Source: Streptomyces sp. TLI_171 (GTDB lineage Bacteria > Actinomycetota > Actinomycetes > Streptomycetales > Streptomycetaceae). Taken from it: DNA of 64,000 bases. The stretch is from NCBI RefSeq assembly GCF_003610255.1, contig NZ_RAPS01000001.1, positions 3,038,001 through 3,102,000 of the forward strand, written 5' to 3'. The notes under the pieces were generated by a model that did no database searches, was not told the DNA's origin, and saw only the letters and a program-made list of their open reading frames with translations. This document shows, one piece after another, positions 54,476 to 63,372 of the stretch (position 1 is the stretch's first letter; every line of letters starts with the position of its first letter). Made by a program: the position numbers and the translations under genes.

Positions 54476-55768
54476 CTAGCAGTCGCCCGATCGGCGGGAC
54501 GGGACGGTCGACCGCCACAGCCGCACGCACGAGAGCACCGTGGCGACCACCAGCACGGCGTTGCGGAGAATGAGCACGACGGTGAATCCGGCGTGCCCGG
54601 CGACGACCTTCTCCCAGAAGAACGGGTACTCCACCGTGGTCAGCGCGGTGGCGACGAGCAGGATGCCGACCACCGGACGCTGGGTGGTCTGCCGGTAGGT
54701 GAGGCAGACCGCACCCAGGCCGGCCAGCCAGATCAGGTACTGCGGGCTGATGACCCGGCTCGTCGCGACGAAGACCAGCGTCGCCGCCAGTGCCGCGTCA
54801 GCCGGAGTCGACGGCGAGAAGGCCCGGGCCTTGAGCCGCCAGAGCATCAACCAGGCAAATCCCAGAACGGTCAGCGCGACCAGTGCCTTGCCGACGACTC
54901 CCACGTGCGGGCCGACGTACTCGAACGAGCCGTAGCGGTAGGTGACCTCTCCCGGGTAGCCGAACAGCCGGGCCGCCAGCAGCGCACTGCCGCCGAGCGA
55001 CTCGAACTCCACTCCGCGGTGCCCCTGCCCCTTCAGGAAGGCGAAGCCGCCGGTGAAGAAGAAGGACATCACGGCCGTGAGCGCCAGGGCCGAAGCCAGG
55101 AAGCCGAGGACGATCGACTTCGCGTCCTTACCTCGGGGAGCTCCGAACACCGCGAAAGCAGGCCAGACCTTGATCATCGCACCGACCGCCGCCAGACCTC
55201 CGCCGAGCCAGCCGCCGCGCTGCAGGCAGAGCAGGCCGAGCACGGCGAACATCGTCACGATCACGTCGTAGCGCGCGTACGGGATGAACTGCATGAGCGG
55301 GAGCATCAATGTCCACACCCAGGCCCCGCCCATCCTGCGGCCGGGCCGGGCGCCGGTGCGAACCAGCGCCGCGAGGACCAGGGCATCGGCGACGAGGGTG
55401 ACCAGGATGAAGCCCTGGACGTAGTTCACGCCGGGCACCAGCGTCGGCGCGAGTATCACCCCGGCCGCGCCCGGGGGGTACTGCCAGGTGACGTCACTGA
55501 CCGGGAAGGACCCGTGCTCCAGGATCCGTGCCCACTTCTCGTAGAGGTGGTGCACCTCGCCGTTGGCGTTCTCGTGCGTCGAGAACACCATCATGATCAT
55601 CAGAAGCCGGGTGCAGGCCCAGACACCCAGCGGGGCGGCCACCCGGATGTTCCAGGACTCGACCCGCCAGAGCGAGGACCGGGCCGACACCGTTGCCGCA
55701 GCCTGGGCCGCCGCCTCCGGAGAGGGCGACGCGGCACCGGCATCGGTATCGGCCGAGGAGGTGGGCAT
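54476..55768 (-). CDS. GT87 family (PimE-like) mannosyltransferase
   Basis: A 430-residue protein with about eleven helices. The loop with LEHGSFPVSDVTWQYPPGAAG is typical of DUF2029/GT87, as is AAVGAMIKVWPAFAVFGAPRG. GT87 enzymes such as mycobacterial PimE add mannose from polyprenyl-phosphomannose to lipid-linked mannans. ATG 55768 is chosen over the open frame to 55882 because that part reads as leader and a candidate promoter lies in it; cggacggagc precedes the ATG. Leftward with the three genes above. Confidence 0.87.
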   Translation of the reverse strand: MPTSSADTDAGAASPSPEAAAQAAATVSARSSLWRVESWNIRVAAPLGVWACTRLLMIMMVFSTHENANGEVHHLYEKWARILEHGSFPVSDVTWQYPPGAAGVILAPTLVPGVNYVQGFILVTLVADALVLAALVRTGARPGRRMGGAWVWTLMLPLMQFIPYARYDVIVTMFAVLGLLCLQRGGWLGGGLAAVGAMIKVWPAFAVFGAPRGKDAKSIVLGFLASALALTAVMSFFFTGGFAFLKGQGHRGVEFESLGGSALLAARLFGYPGEVTYRYGSFEYVGPHVGVVGKALVALTVLGFAWLMLWRLKARAFSPSTPADAALAATLVFVATSRVISPQYLIWLAGLGAVCLTYRQTTQRPVVGILLVATALTTVEYPFFWEKVVAGHAGFTVVLILRNAVLVVATVLSCVRLWRSTVPSRRSGDC

Positions 55769-55861
55769 GATGCTCCGTCCGGGAAAGACGATCAAGGCAG
55801 CGGGCATCAACATGCCGAGTCGGTGCCATCTCAGACACAGGCTGCCGGATTCGGTGCAGCC

Positions 55862-55880
55862 GTGCACATAGTATCTGCAC
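55862..55880 (-). promoter_or_regulatory. Dyad with possible -10 upstream of the GT87 gene
   Basis: GTGCA-N9-TGCAC, with TACTAT in its centre on the minus strand, about 95-113 bases before the GT87 start. It may combine promoter and operator; weak support. Confidence 0.3.
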
Positions 55881-55938
55881 ACGACCGCGCCTCATCTCAC
55901 CCATCGTCAGTTCACGACCCGTCCGGGCGCGGCAACCC

Positions 55939-56619
55939 TCAGACCAGGCGGCGCGCCGTGGCCCAGCGGGTCAGCTCGTGCCGGTTGGACAGCTGCAGCT
56001 TGCGCAGCACCGCGGAGACGTGGCTCTCCACCGTCTTCACCGAGATGAACAGCTGCTTGGCGATCTCCTTGTACGCGTAGCCGCGGGCGATCAGCCGCAG
56101 CACCTCGCGCTCGCGCTGGGTCAGCCGGTCGAGGTCCTCGTCCACCGGCGGGGTGTCGGTGGCGGCGAACGCGTCCAGCACGAAGCCGGCCAGCCGGGGC
56201 GAGAACACCGCGTCGCCGTCGGAGATCCGGAAGATCGCGTTGACCAGGTCGGCGCCGGTGATGGTCTTGGTGACGTAGCCGCGGGCGCCGCCGCGGATCA
56301 CCCCGATCACGTCCTCGGCGGCGTCCGAGACGGACAGCGCCAGGAAGCGCACCCCCTCGACGCCGACCGAGCGGCGCAGCACCTCGACGCCGCCGCCGCC
56401 GGGCAGGTGGACGTCCAGCAGCACCACGTCGGGGCGGGTCTCGGCGACCACCCGGACCGCGGACTCGACGTCGTCGGCCTCGCCGACCACGTCGATGCCG
56501 GTCTCGTCGGTGCGCCCGATCTCGGCGCGCACGCCGGTGCGGAACATCCGGTGGTCGTCGACCAGGACCACCCGGGCCCGCCTGCCGGGTGCCTCCGCCG
56601 CTGACGCTGCGTCAGTCAT
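55939..56619 (-). CDS. NarL/LuxR-type response regulator
   Basis: A 226-residue regulator partnered with the PspC-domain kinase. Acidic pocket DDH (21-23), phospho-acceptor Asp69 in VVLLDVHLPGGGG, and Lys in YVTKTI. The C-terminal HTH is LTQREREVLRLIARGYAYKEIAKQL onward. ATG 56619 lies 8 bases inside the end of the kinase gene, so the two are translated together. Probable targets are its own promoter region and the divergent PspC gene. Confidence 0.93.
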   Translation of the reverse strand: MTDAASAAEAPGRRARVVLVDDHRMFRTGVRAEIGRTDETGIDVVGEADDVESAVRVVAETRPDVVLLDVHLPGGGGVEVLRRSVGVEGVRFLALSVSDAAEDVIGVIRGGARGYVTKTITGADLVNAIFRISDGDAVFSPRLAGFVLDAFAATDTPPVDEDLDRLTQREREVLRLIARGYAYKEIAKQLFISVKTVESHVSAVLRKLQLSNRHELTRWATARRLV

Positions 56620-58003
56620 CTGCCGCCCTCTCCATCTCCAGTTCGACCTCGGTCCCGCCGTCCGGCGCGGGTCGCACCCGCGCGGTGCCGCCGTTGCGCC
56701 GCATCCGGCCGATGATCGATTCGCGTACGCCCATGCGGTCCTCGGGGAGGTCGTCGGGGTCGAAGCCGGGGCCGTGGTCGCGGACGAACACCGACACCGT
56801 CCTCCCCTCCACCTCCGCGTAGACCTGGACCGGTCCCCCGCCACCGTACTTGGCGGCGTTCACCATGGCTTCCCTGGCGGCCTGCATCTGCGAGGAGATC
56901 TTCTCGTCCATCGGGCAGTCGCCGACGCAGACCAGCTCCAGGTGCACGCCGTGCCGGTCCTCGACCTCGGCGACGATCGCCCGCAGGTGCTCGGCCAGGG
57001 TGTCGGGCGCGGCCTCGGCGGCGGCCTCCGGGCGGTACAGCCACAGGCGCAGTTCGCGTTCCTGCGCGCGGGCCAGCCGCAGCACCTCCTTGGGGTCCTC
57101 GGCGCGGCGCTGGATCAGCGTCAGGGTGTGCAGCACCGAGTCGTGCACGTGCGCGGCGATCTCGGCCCGCTCCTGGGCGCGGATGCGGGCGGTGCGCTCC
57201 GCGCCGAGGTCCTGCCACAGCCGCAGCGCGGACGGCCCGCCGAGCACCAGCACGCCCGCGACCACGGCCAGCGAGGACTCGATGACCAGCGCGACCGGCG
57301 AGCCGACGCCCTGCATCACGAAGTAGCCGATGATGCCGGCCACCACCAGCAGCACCCCGGCCAGCACCCGCAGGTAGGCGCCCTTGCGGCTGCCCGGCTC
57401 CAGGCCGAACCAGCTCTGCCAGCGCGAGTCGTCGGCCTGCCGCCACACCAGGGCGACGCCGACGCCGACCGCGAGCAGCGGCCACACGTACGGCTTGGCG
57501 GTCTGCACGCCGAGCGCGGACAGCAGCGCCATCACACCGATGACCAGGCCGATCAGCGCGAACAGCTGCCCCAGGCTGCCGGCCCGCCGGCCGGCCGGGG
57601 CGGCCGGCGCGGGCCGGGTCCCGCCGGCCGTGGCGGGGGCGCCGTCCTCGCCGTGGAAGGTGCGCTCCAGCAGGTCGCGCAGCCGCCCGAGGCGGCGGTC
57701 GGCGGGCCCGCCGTCGGCCCGTCGCACGGCGCGCGCCGAGCCGGGGGCGGCCTCGTTGATGCCCAGCGGCACCACCACCCAGAACGCGGCGTACAGCAGG
57801 GCGCCGATCCCCTGCGAGAAGAACAGCACGATGAACGCCAGCCGCACCCAGGTGACCGGCACGCCGAGGTGGACCGCCAGGCCCTGGCAGACACCGCCGA
57901 GGATCCGGCCGTGCGGGCTGCGGTACAGCCGCCGGTAGGGCGGTGCGCCGGCCGGCACGTCGGTCGGCGCGGGCTCGGGGTTTCGGGTCTCGGGAACGGC
58001 CAC
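56612..58003 (-). CDS. Histidine kinase with N-terminal PspC domain
   Basis: A 463-residue kinase. Residues 25-85 are a PspC domain (YRSPHGRILGGVCQGLAVHL to FWVVVPLGIN). Four more helices (about 140-250) and a HisKA_3 module (AAHVHDSVLHTLTLIQ, with His as acceptor) follow. The ATPase part has REAMVNAAKYGGGG (N box) and RDHGPGFDPDDLPEDRMGV (G box). PspC proteins sense envelope stress; here the sensor is built into the kinase. It is divergent from a second PspC protein. ATG 58003. Confidence 0.92.
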   Translation of the reverse strand: MAVPETRNPEPAPTDVPAGAPPYRRLYRSPHGRILGGVCQGLAVHLGVPVTWVRLAFIVLFFSQGIGALLYAAFWVVVPLGINEAAPGSARAVRRADGGPADRRLGRLRDLLERTFHGEDGAPATAGGTRPAPAAPAGRRAGSLGQLFALIGLVIGVMALLSALGVQTAKPYVWPLLAVGVGVALVWRQADDSRWQSWFGLEPGSRKGAYLRVLAGVLLVVAGIIGYFVMQGVGSPVALVIESSLAVVAGVLVLGGPSALRLWQDLGAERTARIRAQERAEIAAHVHDSVLHTLTLIQRRAEDPKEVLRLARAQERELRLWLYRPEAAAEAAPDTLAEHLRAIVAEVEDRHGVHLELVCVGDCPMDEKISSQMQAAREAMVNAAKYGGGGPVQVYAEVEGRTVSVFVRDHGPGFDPDDLPEDRMGVRESIIGRMRRNGGTARVRPAPDGGTEVELEMERAADD

Positions 58004-58039
58004 GGCACCGATGGTGGCAGGTGCCGGGCGGGCGGCGCA

Positions 58040-58081
58040 TCAGGGTGGCGCCCCTACTCCCGCCTCAGGGACAGTTCAGGG
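58040..58081. promoter_or_regulatory. Three TCAGGG repeats between divergent PspC genes
   Basis: Direct copies of TCAGGG at 58040-58045, 58065-58070 and 58076-58081; the last two are 11 bases apart, one helical turn. Their place in a 135-bp divergent promoter of a two-component system suggests binding by its NarL-type regulator. Confidence 0.4.
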
Positions 58082-58138
58082 TCGCTCCCGGGCCCCGGAC
58101 GGTTCTTACCGGGCGTCCGGCCCGGAAGGATGGTGGCC

Positions 58139-59668
58139 ATGACGGACGACCAGATCCCGGCGGACGAACCGGAGACCCCCGCCGAACCGCAGCGGCCCGC
58201 GCTGACCCGCTCCTCCCGGCACCGGGTGGTGGCGGGCGTGTGCGGCGGCCTCGGCCGCTACCTGGACATCGACCCGGTGGTGTTCCGGGTGGTGCTGGCG
58301 GTGCTCGGCCTGACCGGCGGGCTCGGGTTGTTCCTGTACGGGCTGGCCTGGCTGGTGGTGCCGCGGGAGGCCGCGGACGGCGAGGGCGGCCGCACCGAGC
58401 TGCAGCGGGTGCTGACCGGCCGGGTCGACGGCCAGTCGGTCGGCGCGGTGCTGCTGACGGTGATCGGCACCGGGGTGTTCTTCGCCTCGATGGGCGACGG
58501 CGACCAGCTGTTCCCGCTGCTGCTGCTCGCCGCGCTGGTGTTCCTGGCGCTGCGCTACGATCCGGAGCGCCGCCGCCGGATCGGCGGGCAGGACGACGGG
58601 GCCCCGCCGAAGTCCGCGGAGGGCGGACCGTACGACCGGCTGGACGCGTCCGGCTCGTTCGCGGACTGGAAGTCCTGGGGCGAGGCGATGAGCCGGGACC
58701 TGCGCGGCGAGTGGCAGGCCCGCAGCGCGGACCTGCACGAGCGGATCGCCGCCTGGCACGGCGAGCAGGCGGCCGGGACGGCGTCGCAGGACCCGTCGGA
58801 CACCCCGCCGGCCGGCCCGTCCGGCTACCTGTGGGACCCGCGGCACCCGGAGCGCAACCCGTACGGCGGCCCGCCGCCGGGGGCGCCCGCCCAGCCGTGG
58901 TGGCAGCGCACCGACCTGCCGGAGGGCGACCCGCTGCGCAAGGAGCCGCCGGTGGAGACCCGGCGGGAACGGGCGGAGCGGCACCGGCAGGCGCACCTGG
59001 ACTCGATGGAGCGGCACCGCGAGAGCATGCGCCGCCACCACGAGTGGAAGGCCAGGCGGAAGGCGGAGCGCGGCAGTTCGGCGCTCGGCGCGTCCGCGGT
59101 GCTGGTGGCGATCGGCGCGTCCTGGGCGGTGGCGGCGGCCGACGGCGGGCAGCACCGCTGGTCGACGGTGCTGGCGGTGGCGCTGCTGCCGCTGGGCCTG
59201 GCGATGCTGCTGAGCACCTGGTGGGGCCGCACCCGCGGCCTGACCTTCCTGGCGCTGCTGCTGACGGCGGCGCTGGCGGTGGCCTCCGGCACCTCGGCGA
59301 CGGTCGCGGACTCGACCGGCGACCGCACCTGGACGGCCGCGGACGACGACCTGCACTCCGACTACACGGTGCTGCTCGGCGACGCCGGGCTCGACCTGTC
59401 GGCGCTCGACCCGAAGGGCGGCACGGTCGCCACCGAGCTGCGGGTCGGCGCGGGCGACGCCACCGTGACGGTGCCCTCCGGGGTGGAGCTGCGGCTGAAG
59501 CTCCGCAACGGCGCGGGCGAGGTGAGCCTGCCGGACGGGCAGCACCTGAACGGCCCGCTCACCGGCGAGGACGTGGTGATCGAGGTGCCCGAGGGACAGC
59601 CCTCCAAGGGCGCCCTGGAACTGACGGTGTCGGTGGGCGCCGGTGACATCAAGGTGGTGCGGCGATGA
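58139..59668 (+). CDS. PspC-domain protein with LiaF-like C-terminal region
   Basis: A 509-residue protein. The PspC domain is at about 20-80 (RSSRHRVVAGVCGGLGRYL to AWLVVPREAA). A helix pair, a long charged, Pro/Arg-rich cytoplasmic region (140-310), three helices (about 315-385) and an extracytoplasmic beta-strand region (400-509, with VTVPSGVELRLKLRNGAGEV and VTVSVGAGDIKV) follow. The tail resembles DUF4097/LiaF-type beta-helices of envelope-stress proteins. ATG 58139 follows gaagga; an in-frame ATG 9 bases upstream is possible. It is likely controlled by the divergent kinase/regulator. Confidence 0.85.
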   Translation: MTDDQIPADEPETPAEPQRPALTRSSRHRVVAGVCGGLGRYLDIDPVVFRVVLAVLGLTGGLGLFLYGLAWLVVPREAADGEGGRTELQRVLTGRVDGQSVGAVLLTVIGTGVFFASMGDGDQLFPLLLLAALVFLALRYDPERRRRIGGQDDGAPPKSAEGGPYDRLDASGSFADWKSWGEAMSRDLRGEWQARSADLHERIAAWHGEQAAGTASQDPSDTPPAGPSGYLWDPRHPERNPYGGPPPGAPAQPWWQRTDLPEGDPLRKEPPVETRRERAERHRQAHLDSMERHRESMRRHHEWKARRKAERGSSALGASAVLVAIGASWAVAAADGGQHRWSTVLAVALLPLGLAMLLSTWWGRTRGLTFLALLLTAALAVASGTSATVADSTGDRTWTAADDDLHSDYTVLLGDAGLDLSALDPKGGTVATELRVGAGDATVTVPSGVELRLKLRNGAGEVSLPDGQHLNGPLTGEDVVIEVPEGQPSKGALELTVSVGAGDIKVVRR

Positions 59669-59892
59669 GGAAGCATCCGTTCGACCTGTACGCGCTGATC
59701 GCGGGCGGGCTGTTCACCGGGCTGGCGGTGCTGTACCTGGTGGCCTCGCTGGACGACCGCGAGGTGAACAGCCGGTTCGTGCTGCCGCTGACGTTCATCG
59801 TGCTCGGCGCGGGCGGCCTCGGCGGCGCCCTGGTGGCGGCCTCCAGGCGCGGCCGGGGCGGCGCCCGCGACGACGATCGGACGCTGGACTAG
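59665..59892 (+). CDS. Small two-helix membrane protein
   Basis: A 75-residue protein with helices at about 8-27 and 38-58 and an Arg/Asp tail. It starts at ATG 59665, overlapping the PspC gene as ATGA, so it is made together with it and probably works in the same envelope-stress module. No known family. Its TAG stop is shared, base for base in part, with the TAG of the converging gene. Confidence 0.8.
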   Translation: MRKHPFDLYALIAGGLFTGLAVLYLVASLDDREVNSRFVLPLTFIVLGAGGLGGALVAASRRGRGGARDDDRTLD

Positions 59893-60890
59893 CTCTGCTG
59901 CGGGCCGAGTTCCAGTTGGTCGCCGTTCTTGGTGACGGTGTACTTGGGCAGCGGCTTCACGGCCGGCCCGGTGATCACCGCGCCGGTTGCGGCGTCGAAC
60001 TTGGAGCCGTGGCACGGGCAGTACAGCTGGCCGTCCTTGGGCGGGTTGACGGCGCACCCGGAGTGCGTGCACACCGAGGACAGCCCGGCGTACTGCCCGG
60101 CGGCGGGCTGGACGATGTACACGGCGTCGCCGCTGGCCGGGTCCTTGACGGTGGCGGAGCCGCCGACCGGCACCTGCGCGGCGGCGACGCTCGGACCGGC
60201 CTGCGGGACGGGGCTGGTGGCGCCCGGCGTGCCCGCCGCGGCCGCGGGGGTGTTCTCGTCGCGGCCGAGGCCGGCGGTCAGCGAGCCGGACAGCAGCCCG
60301 GCGCCGCCCAGCGCGACCGCGGCGATGCCGCCGTCCAGCAGCGCGCGGCGGCGCACCGCGTCCTCGGCGAGGCCGCGGGCCCGGTCGCGGGCGGCCCGGG
60401 CGGCGAGGTAGCCGTCCACCGACAGGTACGGGGTGCCGGCCAGCAGCAGCGGCGTCCAGGCCATCAGGTAGGCCAGGTCGTTGCCGAGGTAGTACGGGGT
60501 GGTGTGGAAGCTGACGGTCAGCCAGAGGGTGGCGCTGAGCAGGGCGCCGCCGAGTGCGGCGACCCGGCCCCACAGTCCGAACAGGGTGCCGAGGCCGACG
60601 GCGAGCTCGCCGAAGGCGATCAGCAGGCCGAAGAAGGTGGGGGCGTCCAGCGCCGGGGCGAGCGCCCAGCCGATCGGGCTGGTGCCCTTGGCGGCCCGGG
60701 TCTGCGCGTAGAAGGAGGCGGCGTCGCCGGCGCCGGCCAGGTAGTGCGAGTCGGAGAGCTTGTCGAAGGCCGCGTAGACGAAGGTCACCCCCAGGAACAG
60801 CCGCAGCGGCAGCAGGGCGGAGCGCGTGGCCGCCGCCTTCCACTGTGTGATCCGTCCAGCCGTCGATGTCGCTCCGGTCCCCGCCGCCAT
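59889..60890 (-). CDS. DoxX family protein fused to a Rieske [2Fe-2S] domain
   Basis: A 333-residue protein. Residues 20-160 are a DoxX-type four-helix membrane domain (RLFLGVTFVYAAFDKL, GLLIAFGELAVGLGTLFG). A basic linker and helix (RRRALLDGGIAAVALGG, Tat-like) precede the Rieske domain at about 230-325, with CTHSGC and CPCHGSKFD; the outer Cys and His bind the cluster and the inner Cys pair as in bc1-type Rieske proteins. It suggests a quinone or thiol redox membrane protein. ATG 60890. Confidence 0.9.
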   Translation of the reverse strand: MAAGTGATSTAGRITQWKAAATRSALLPLRLFLGVTFVYAAFDKLSDSHYLAGAGDAASFYAQTRAAKGTSPIGWALAPALDAPTFFGLLIAFGELAVGLGTLFGLWGRVAALGGALLSATLWLTVSFHTTPYYLGNDLAYLMAWTPLLLAGTPYLSVDGYLAARAARDRARGLAEDAVRRRALLDGGIAAVALGGAGLLSGSLTAGLGRDENTPAAAAGTPGATSPVPQAGPSVAAAQVPVGGSATVKDPASGDAVYIVQPAAGQYAGLSSVCTHSGCAVNPPKDGQLYCPCHGSKFDAATGAVITGPAVKPLPKYTVTKNGDQLELGPQQS

Positions 60891-60968
60891 CGTGGAAGCC
60901 CCTCTCCCTCACCGCCTGTCGACCGCCGACAGTATCGGGTCCGATTGTGCCCAATGCCGTTCGCACAT

Positions 60969-61011
60969 GACCGCGCCGCCACTCCCGTGTCCAGGGAGCG
61001 GCGGCGCGGTC
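60969..61011 (-). terminator. Terminator of guaA
   Basis: An 18-bp stem (60969-60986 with 60994-61011; one G-U pair in the leftward transcript) with a 7-base loop, 18 bases after the guaA stop. Confidence 0.85.
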
Positions 61012-61029
61012 ACACGGTTGCCGGTGGGA

Positions 61030-62616
61030 TCACTCCCACTCGATGGTGCCCGGCGGCTTGGAGGTGACGTCCAGGACGACCCGGTTCACGTCCTTGACCT
61101 CGTTGGTGATCCGGGTGGAGATCTTCGCCAGCACCTCGTAGGGCAGGCGCGACCAGTCGGCGGTCATGGCGTCCTCGGAGGACACCGGGCGCAGCACGAT
61201 CGGGTGGCCGTAGGTGCGGCCGTCGCCCTGCACGCCGACCGAGCGGACGTCCGCCAGCAGGACCACCGGGCACTGCCAGATCTCGGTGTCCAGGCCGGCC
61301 AGGGTGAGTTCCTCGCGGGCGATGGCGTCGGCGTCACGGAGCAGGTCCAGGCGCTCCTTGGTGACCTCGCCGACGATCCGGATGCCGAGGCCGGGGCCGG
61401 GGAACGGCTGGCGCTGGACGATCTCGGCGGGCAGGCCGAGCTCCTGGCCGACCATCCGGACCTCGTCCTTGAACAGCTTGCGCAGCGGCTCGACGAGCTG
61501 GAACTCGAGGTCCTCGGGGAGGCCGCCGACGTTGTGGTGGGACTTGATGTTGGCGGTGCCGGTGCCGCCGCCGGACTCCACCACGTCCGGGTACAGGGTG
61601 CCCTGGACCAGGAACTCCACGGCCGGGCCCTCGTCCGCGATGATGTCGGCCTGGGCCTGCTCGAAGACCCGGATGAACTCCCGGCCGATGATCTTGCGCT
61701 TCTGCTCGGGGTCGGAGACGCCCGCCAGCGCGGTCAGGAAGCGCTCCTCGGCGTCGACCACGACCAGCTTGACGCCGGTGGCCGCCACGAAGTCCTTCTC
61801 GACCTGCTCGGTCTCGCCCTTGCGCATCAGACCGTGGTCGACGTACACGCAGGTCAGCCGGTCGCCGATGGCGCGCTGCACCAGGGCCGCGGCCACCGCG
61901 GAGTCGACGCCGCCGGACAGGCCGCAGATCGCGCGCTTGTCGCCGACCTGCTCGCGGATCAGCGCGACCTGCTCCTCGACCACGTTGGTGGTGGTCCAGT
62001 TCGGGGCGATGCCGGCGCCTCGGTACAGGAAGTGCTCCAGCACCTGCTGGCCGTGCTCGGAGTGCATCACCTCGGGGTGGTACTGCACGCCGTACAGCTT
62101 GAGGTCGTCGTTCTCGAACGCGGCGACCGGCACCACGTCGGTGGAGGCGGTGACGGTGAAGCCCTCCGGCGCGGCCGAGCAGGCGTCGCCGTGCGACATC
62201 CACACCGACTGCTGCGCCGGGGTGCCCTCGAACAGGGTGGAGCCGGGGCGCGAGACGGTCAGCGCGGTGCGGCCGTACTCGCGGGCGCCGCTGTTGTCGA
62301 CGGTGCCGCCGAGGGCGGTCGCCATCAGCTGGAAGCCGTAGCACATGCCGAAGACCGGCACCCCGGCCTCGAAGATCGCACGGTCGAGCTGCGGTGCGCC
62401 CTCCTCGTACACCGACGACGGGCCGCCGGAGAGGATGATCGCCTTGGGGTTCTTGGCGAGCATCTCGGCGACCGGCATGGTGCTCGGCACGATCTCGCTG
62501 TAGACCCGCGCCTCACGCACCCGACGGGCGATGAGCTGGGCGTACTGGGCACCGAAGTCGACCACCAGGACGGTGTCGTTCTCAGGTACGGACTGGACGG
62601 GGGAATCAGCGGACAC
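61030..62616 (-). CDS. guaA: GMP synthase (glutamine-hydrolysing)
   Basis: A 528-residue enzyme converting XMP to GMP. The N-terminal class I amidotransferase domain has Cys92 in FGMCYGFQ and the His/Glu pair in [11 protein letters not shown]. The ATP-pyrophosphatase domain has the P-loop [15 protein letters not shown], and the C-terminal dimer domain ends [12 protein letters not shown], the usual GuaA end. GTG 62616 follows ccggaaggccgtct. Single gene with its own hairpin. Confidence 0.97.
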   Translation of the reverse strand: MSADSPVQSVPENDTVLVVDFGAQYAQLIARRVREARVYSEIVPSTMPVAEMLAKNPKAIILSGGPSSVYEEGAPQLDRAIFEAGVPVFGMCYGFQLMATALGGTVDNSGAREYGRTALTVSRPGSTLFEGTPAQQSVWMSHGDACSAAPEGFTVTASTDVVPVAAFENDDLKLYGVQYHPEVMHSEHGQQVLEHFLYRGAGIAPNWTTTNVVEEQVALIREQVGDKRAICGLSGGVDSAVAAALVQRAIGDRLTCVYVDHGLMRKGETEQVEKDFVAATGVKLVVVDAEERFLTALAGVSDPEQKRKIIGREFIRVFEQAQADIIADEGPAVEFLVQGTLYPDVVESGGGTGTANIKSHHNVGGLPEDLEFQLVEPLRKLFKDEVRMVGQELGLPAEIVQRQPFPGPGLGIRIVGEVTKERLDLLRDADAIAREELTLAGLDTEIWQCPVVLLADVRSVGVQGDGRTYGHPIVLRPVSSEDAMTADWSRLPYEVLAKISTRITNEVKDVNRVVLDVTSKPPGTIEWE

Positions 62617-62876
62617 AGACGGCCTTCCGGCGGGCGGTACAAGGGGGTGTCGCCCCCGAGTCTACCGGGACGCTTTCACCCGACTGCCCGCGCCGCCGCC
62701 CGTGACCGCCCGGCCCGGCGAATCGTTGCACCGGGAGACCGCACGAACCGCCGGCGCCCTCCAGGTGCGGGCGGCACCCCGTGCGGCGGACCACGCGTGG
62801 ATCAATCTCCGGTCCATCGGGTGCGCGTGGCGGGCACGGGCCCGCCGTGGGACCGCGCCCCGGTGCTGCGGTCGGG

Positions 62877-63239
62877 TCAGCAGGGGACAGCGACCCCGTC
62901 CGCGACCGGGCGGACCCGGGGTGTGGCGGCCGGTACCGGTGCCGGCCGCCACACCTCAGTCAGCCGCCCGCTCCGGCGTACGCCCCGGTACGCCCAGCAA
63001 GCCACTATCACGGACAGTGACCGCCTCCGGGCGGTCGGATCCGGCGCCCCCGCACGCCGCGTCCTGTTCCGTCCTCCGCCGAATTTGCGTCGAATCGGTT
63101 GCACGGCACGGCCCTCGTCCAGGACGATGCTGGAAGGCGGGGGGCTCACCGTACGCTCCCTGCCGCGAGGCGGACCGTTGGCGCGAACGGTTTCCTTCTC
63201 ACGCTCCGTGAGGCCCATCCGGCCGTTGGGGCGTGCCAC
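62877..63239 (-). CDS. Doubtful 120-residue basic ORF
   Basis: GTG 63239 is preceded by gggggagag at good spacing. The ORF begins MARPNGRMGLTEREKETVR, is basic throughout and resembles no family I know. Against it: third-codon G/C is lower than in neighbours and a 14-bp hairpin sits inside its last 25 codons. It may be a real small regulator-like gene whose end is misread, or chance. Confidence 0.3.
   Translation of the reverse strand: MARPNGRMGLTEREKETVRANGPPRGRERTVSPPPSSIVLDEGRAVQPIRRKFGGGRNRTRRAGAPDPTARRRSLSVIVACWAYRGVRRSGRLTEVWRPAPVPAATPRVRPVADGVAVPC
62920..62955. other. 14-bp perfect hairpin near guaA
   Basis: Arms 62920-62933 and 62942-62955 with an 8-base loop (TACCGGTG). As strong as the confirmed-looking terminators of this window. 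It could end a leftward transcript starting near 63240. Confidence 0.45.
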
Positions 63240-63320
63240 TGACCACTCTCCCCCGACGGCGCTCCTCCCCCGGCGCCGTCACCCAGCACCGGCGCGGCCC
63301 TGACGCCGGGTGCTGAATGA

Positions 63321-63352
63321 CAAAGGGCCCCGTTCCCCCGCGGGGCCCTTTG
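63321..63352 (-). terminator. Terminator of the last gene
   Basis: A perfect 12-bp stem (63321-63332 with 63341-63352) and an 8-base loop, 20 bases after the stop of the membrane protein gene. In the leftward direction the stem opens CAAAG and closes CTTTG. Confidence 0.8.
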
Positions 63353-63372
63353 CCCTTTCTGCCTGTTCCCAC

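Larger units (their letters stand above)
62617..63372. other. 756-bp region upstream of guaA with only one doubtful ORF
   Basis: It contains the guaA promoter, a 14-bp hairpin (62920-62955), an uncertain 120-residue leftward ORF (62877-63239) and the terminator of the last gene (63321-63352). Codon-position composition looks less biased than in the surrounding genes, so most of it is probably non-coding. Confidence 0.4.
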
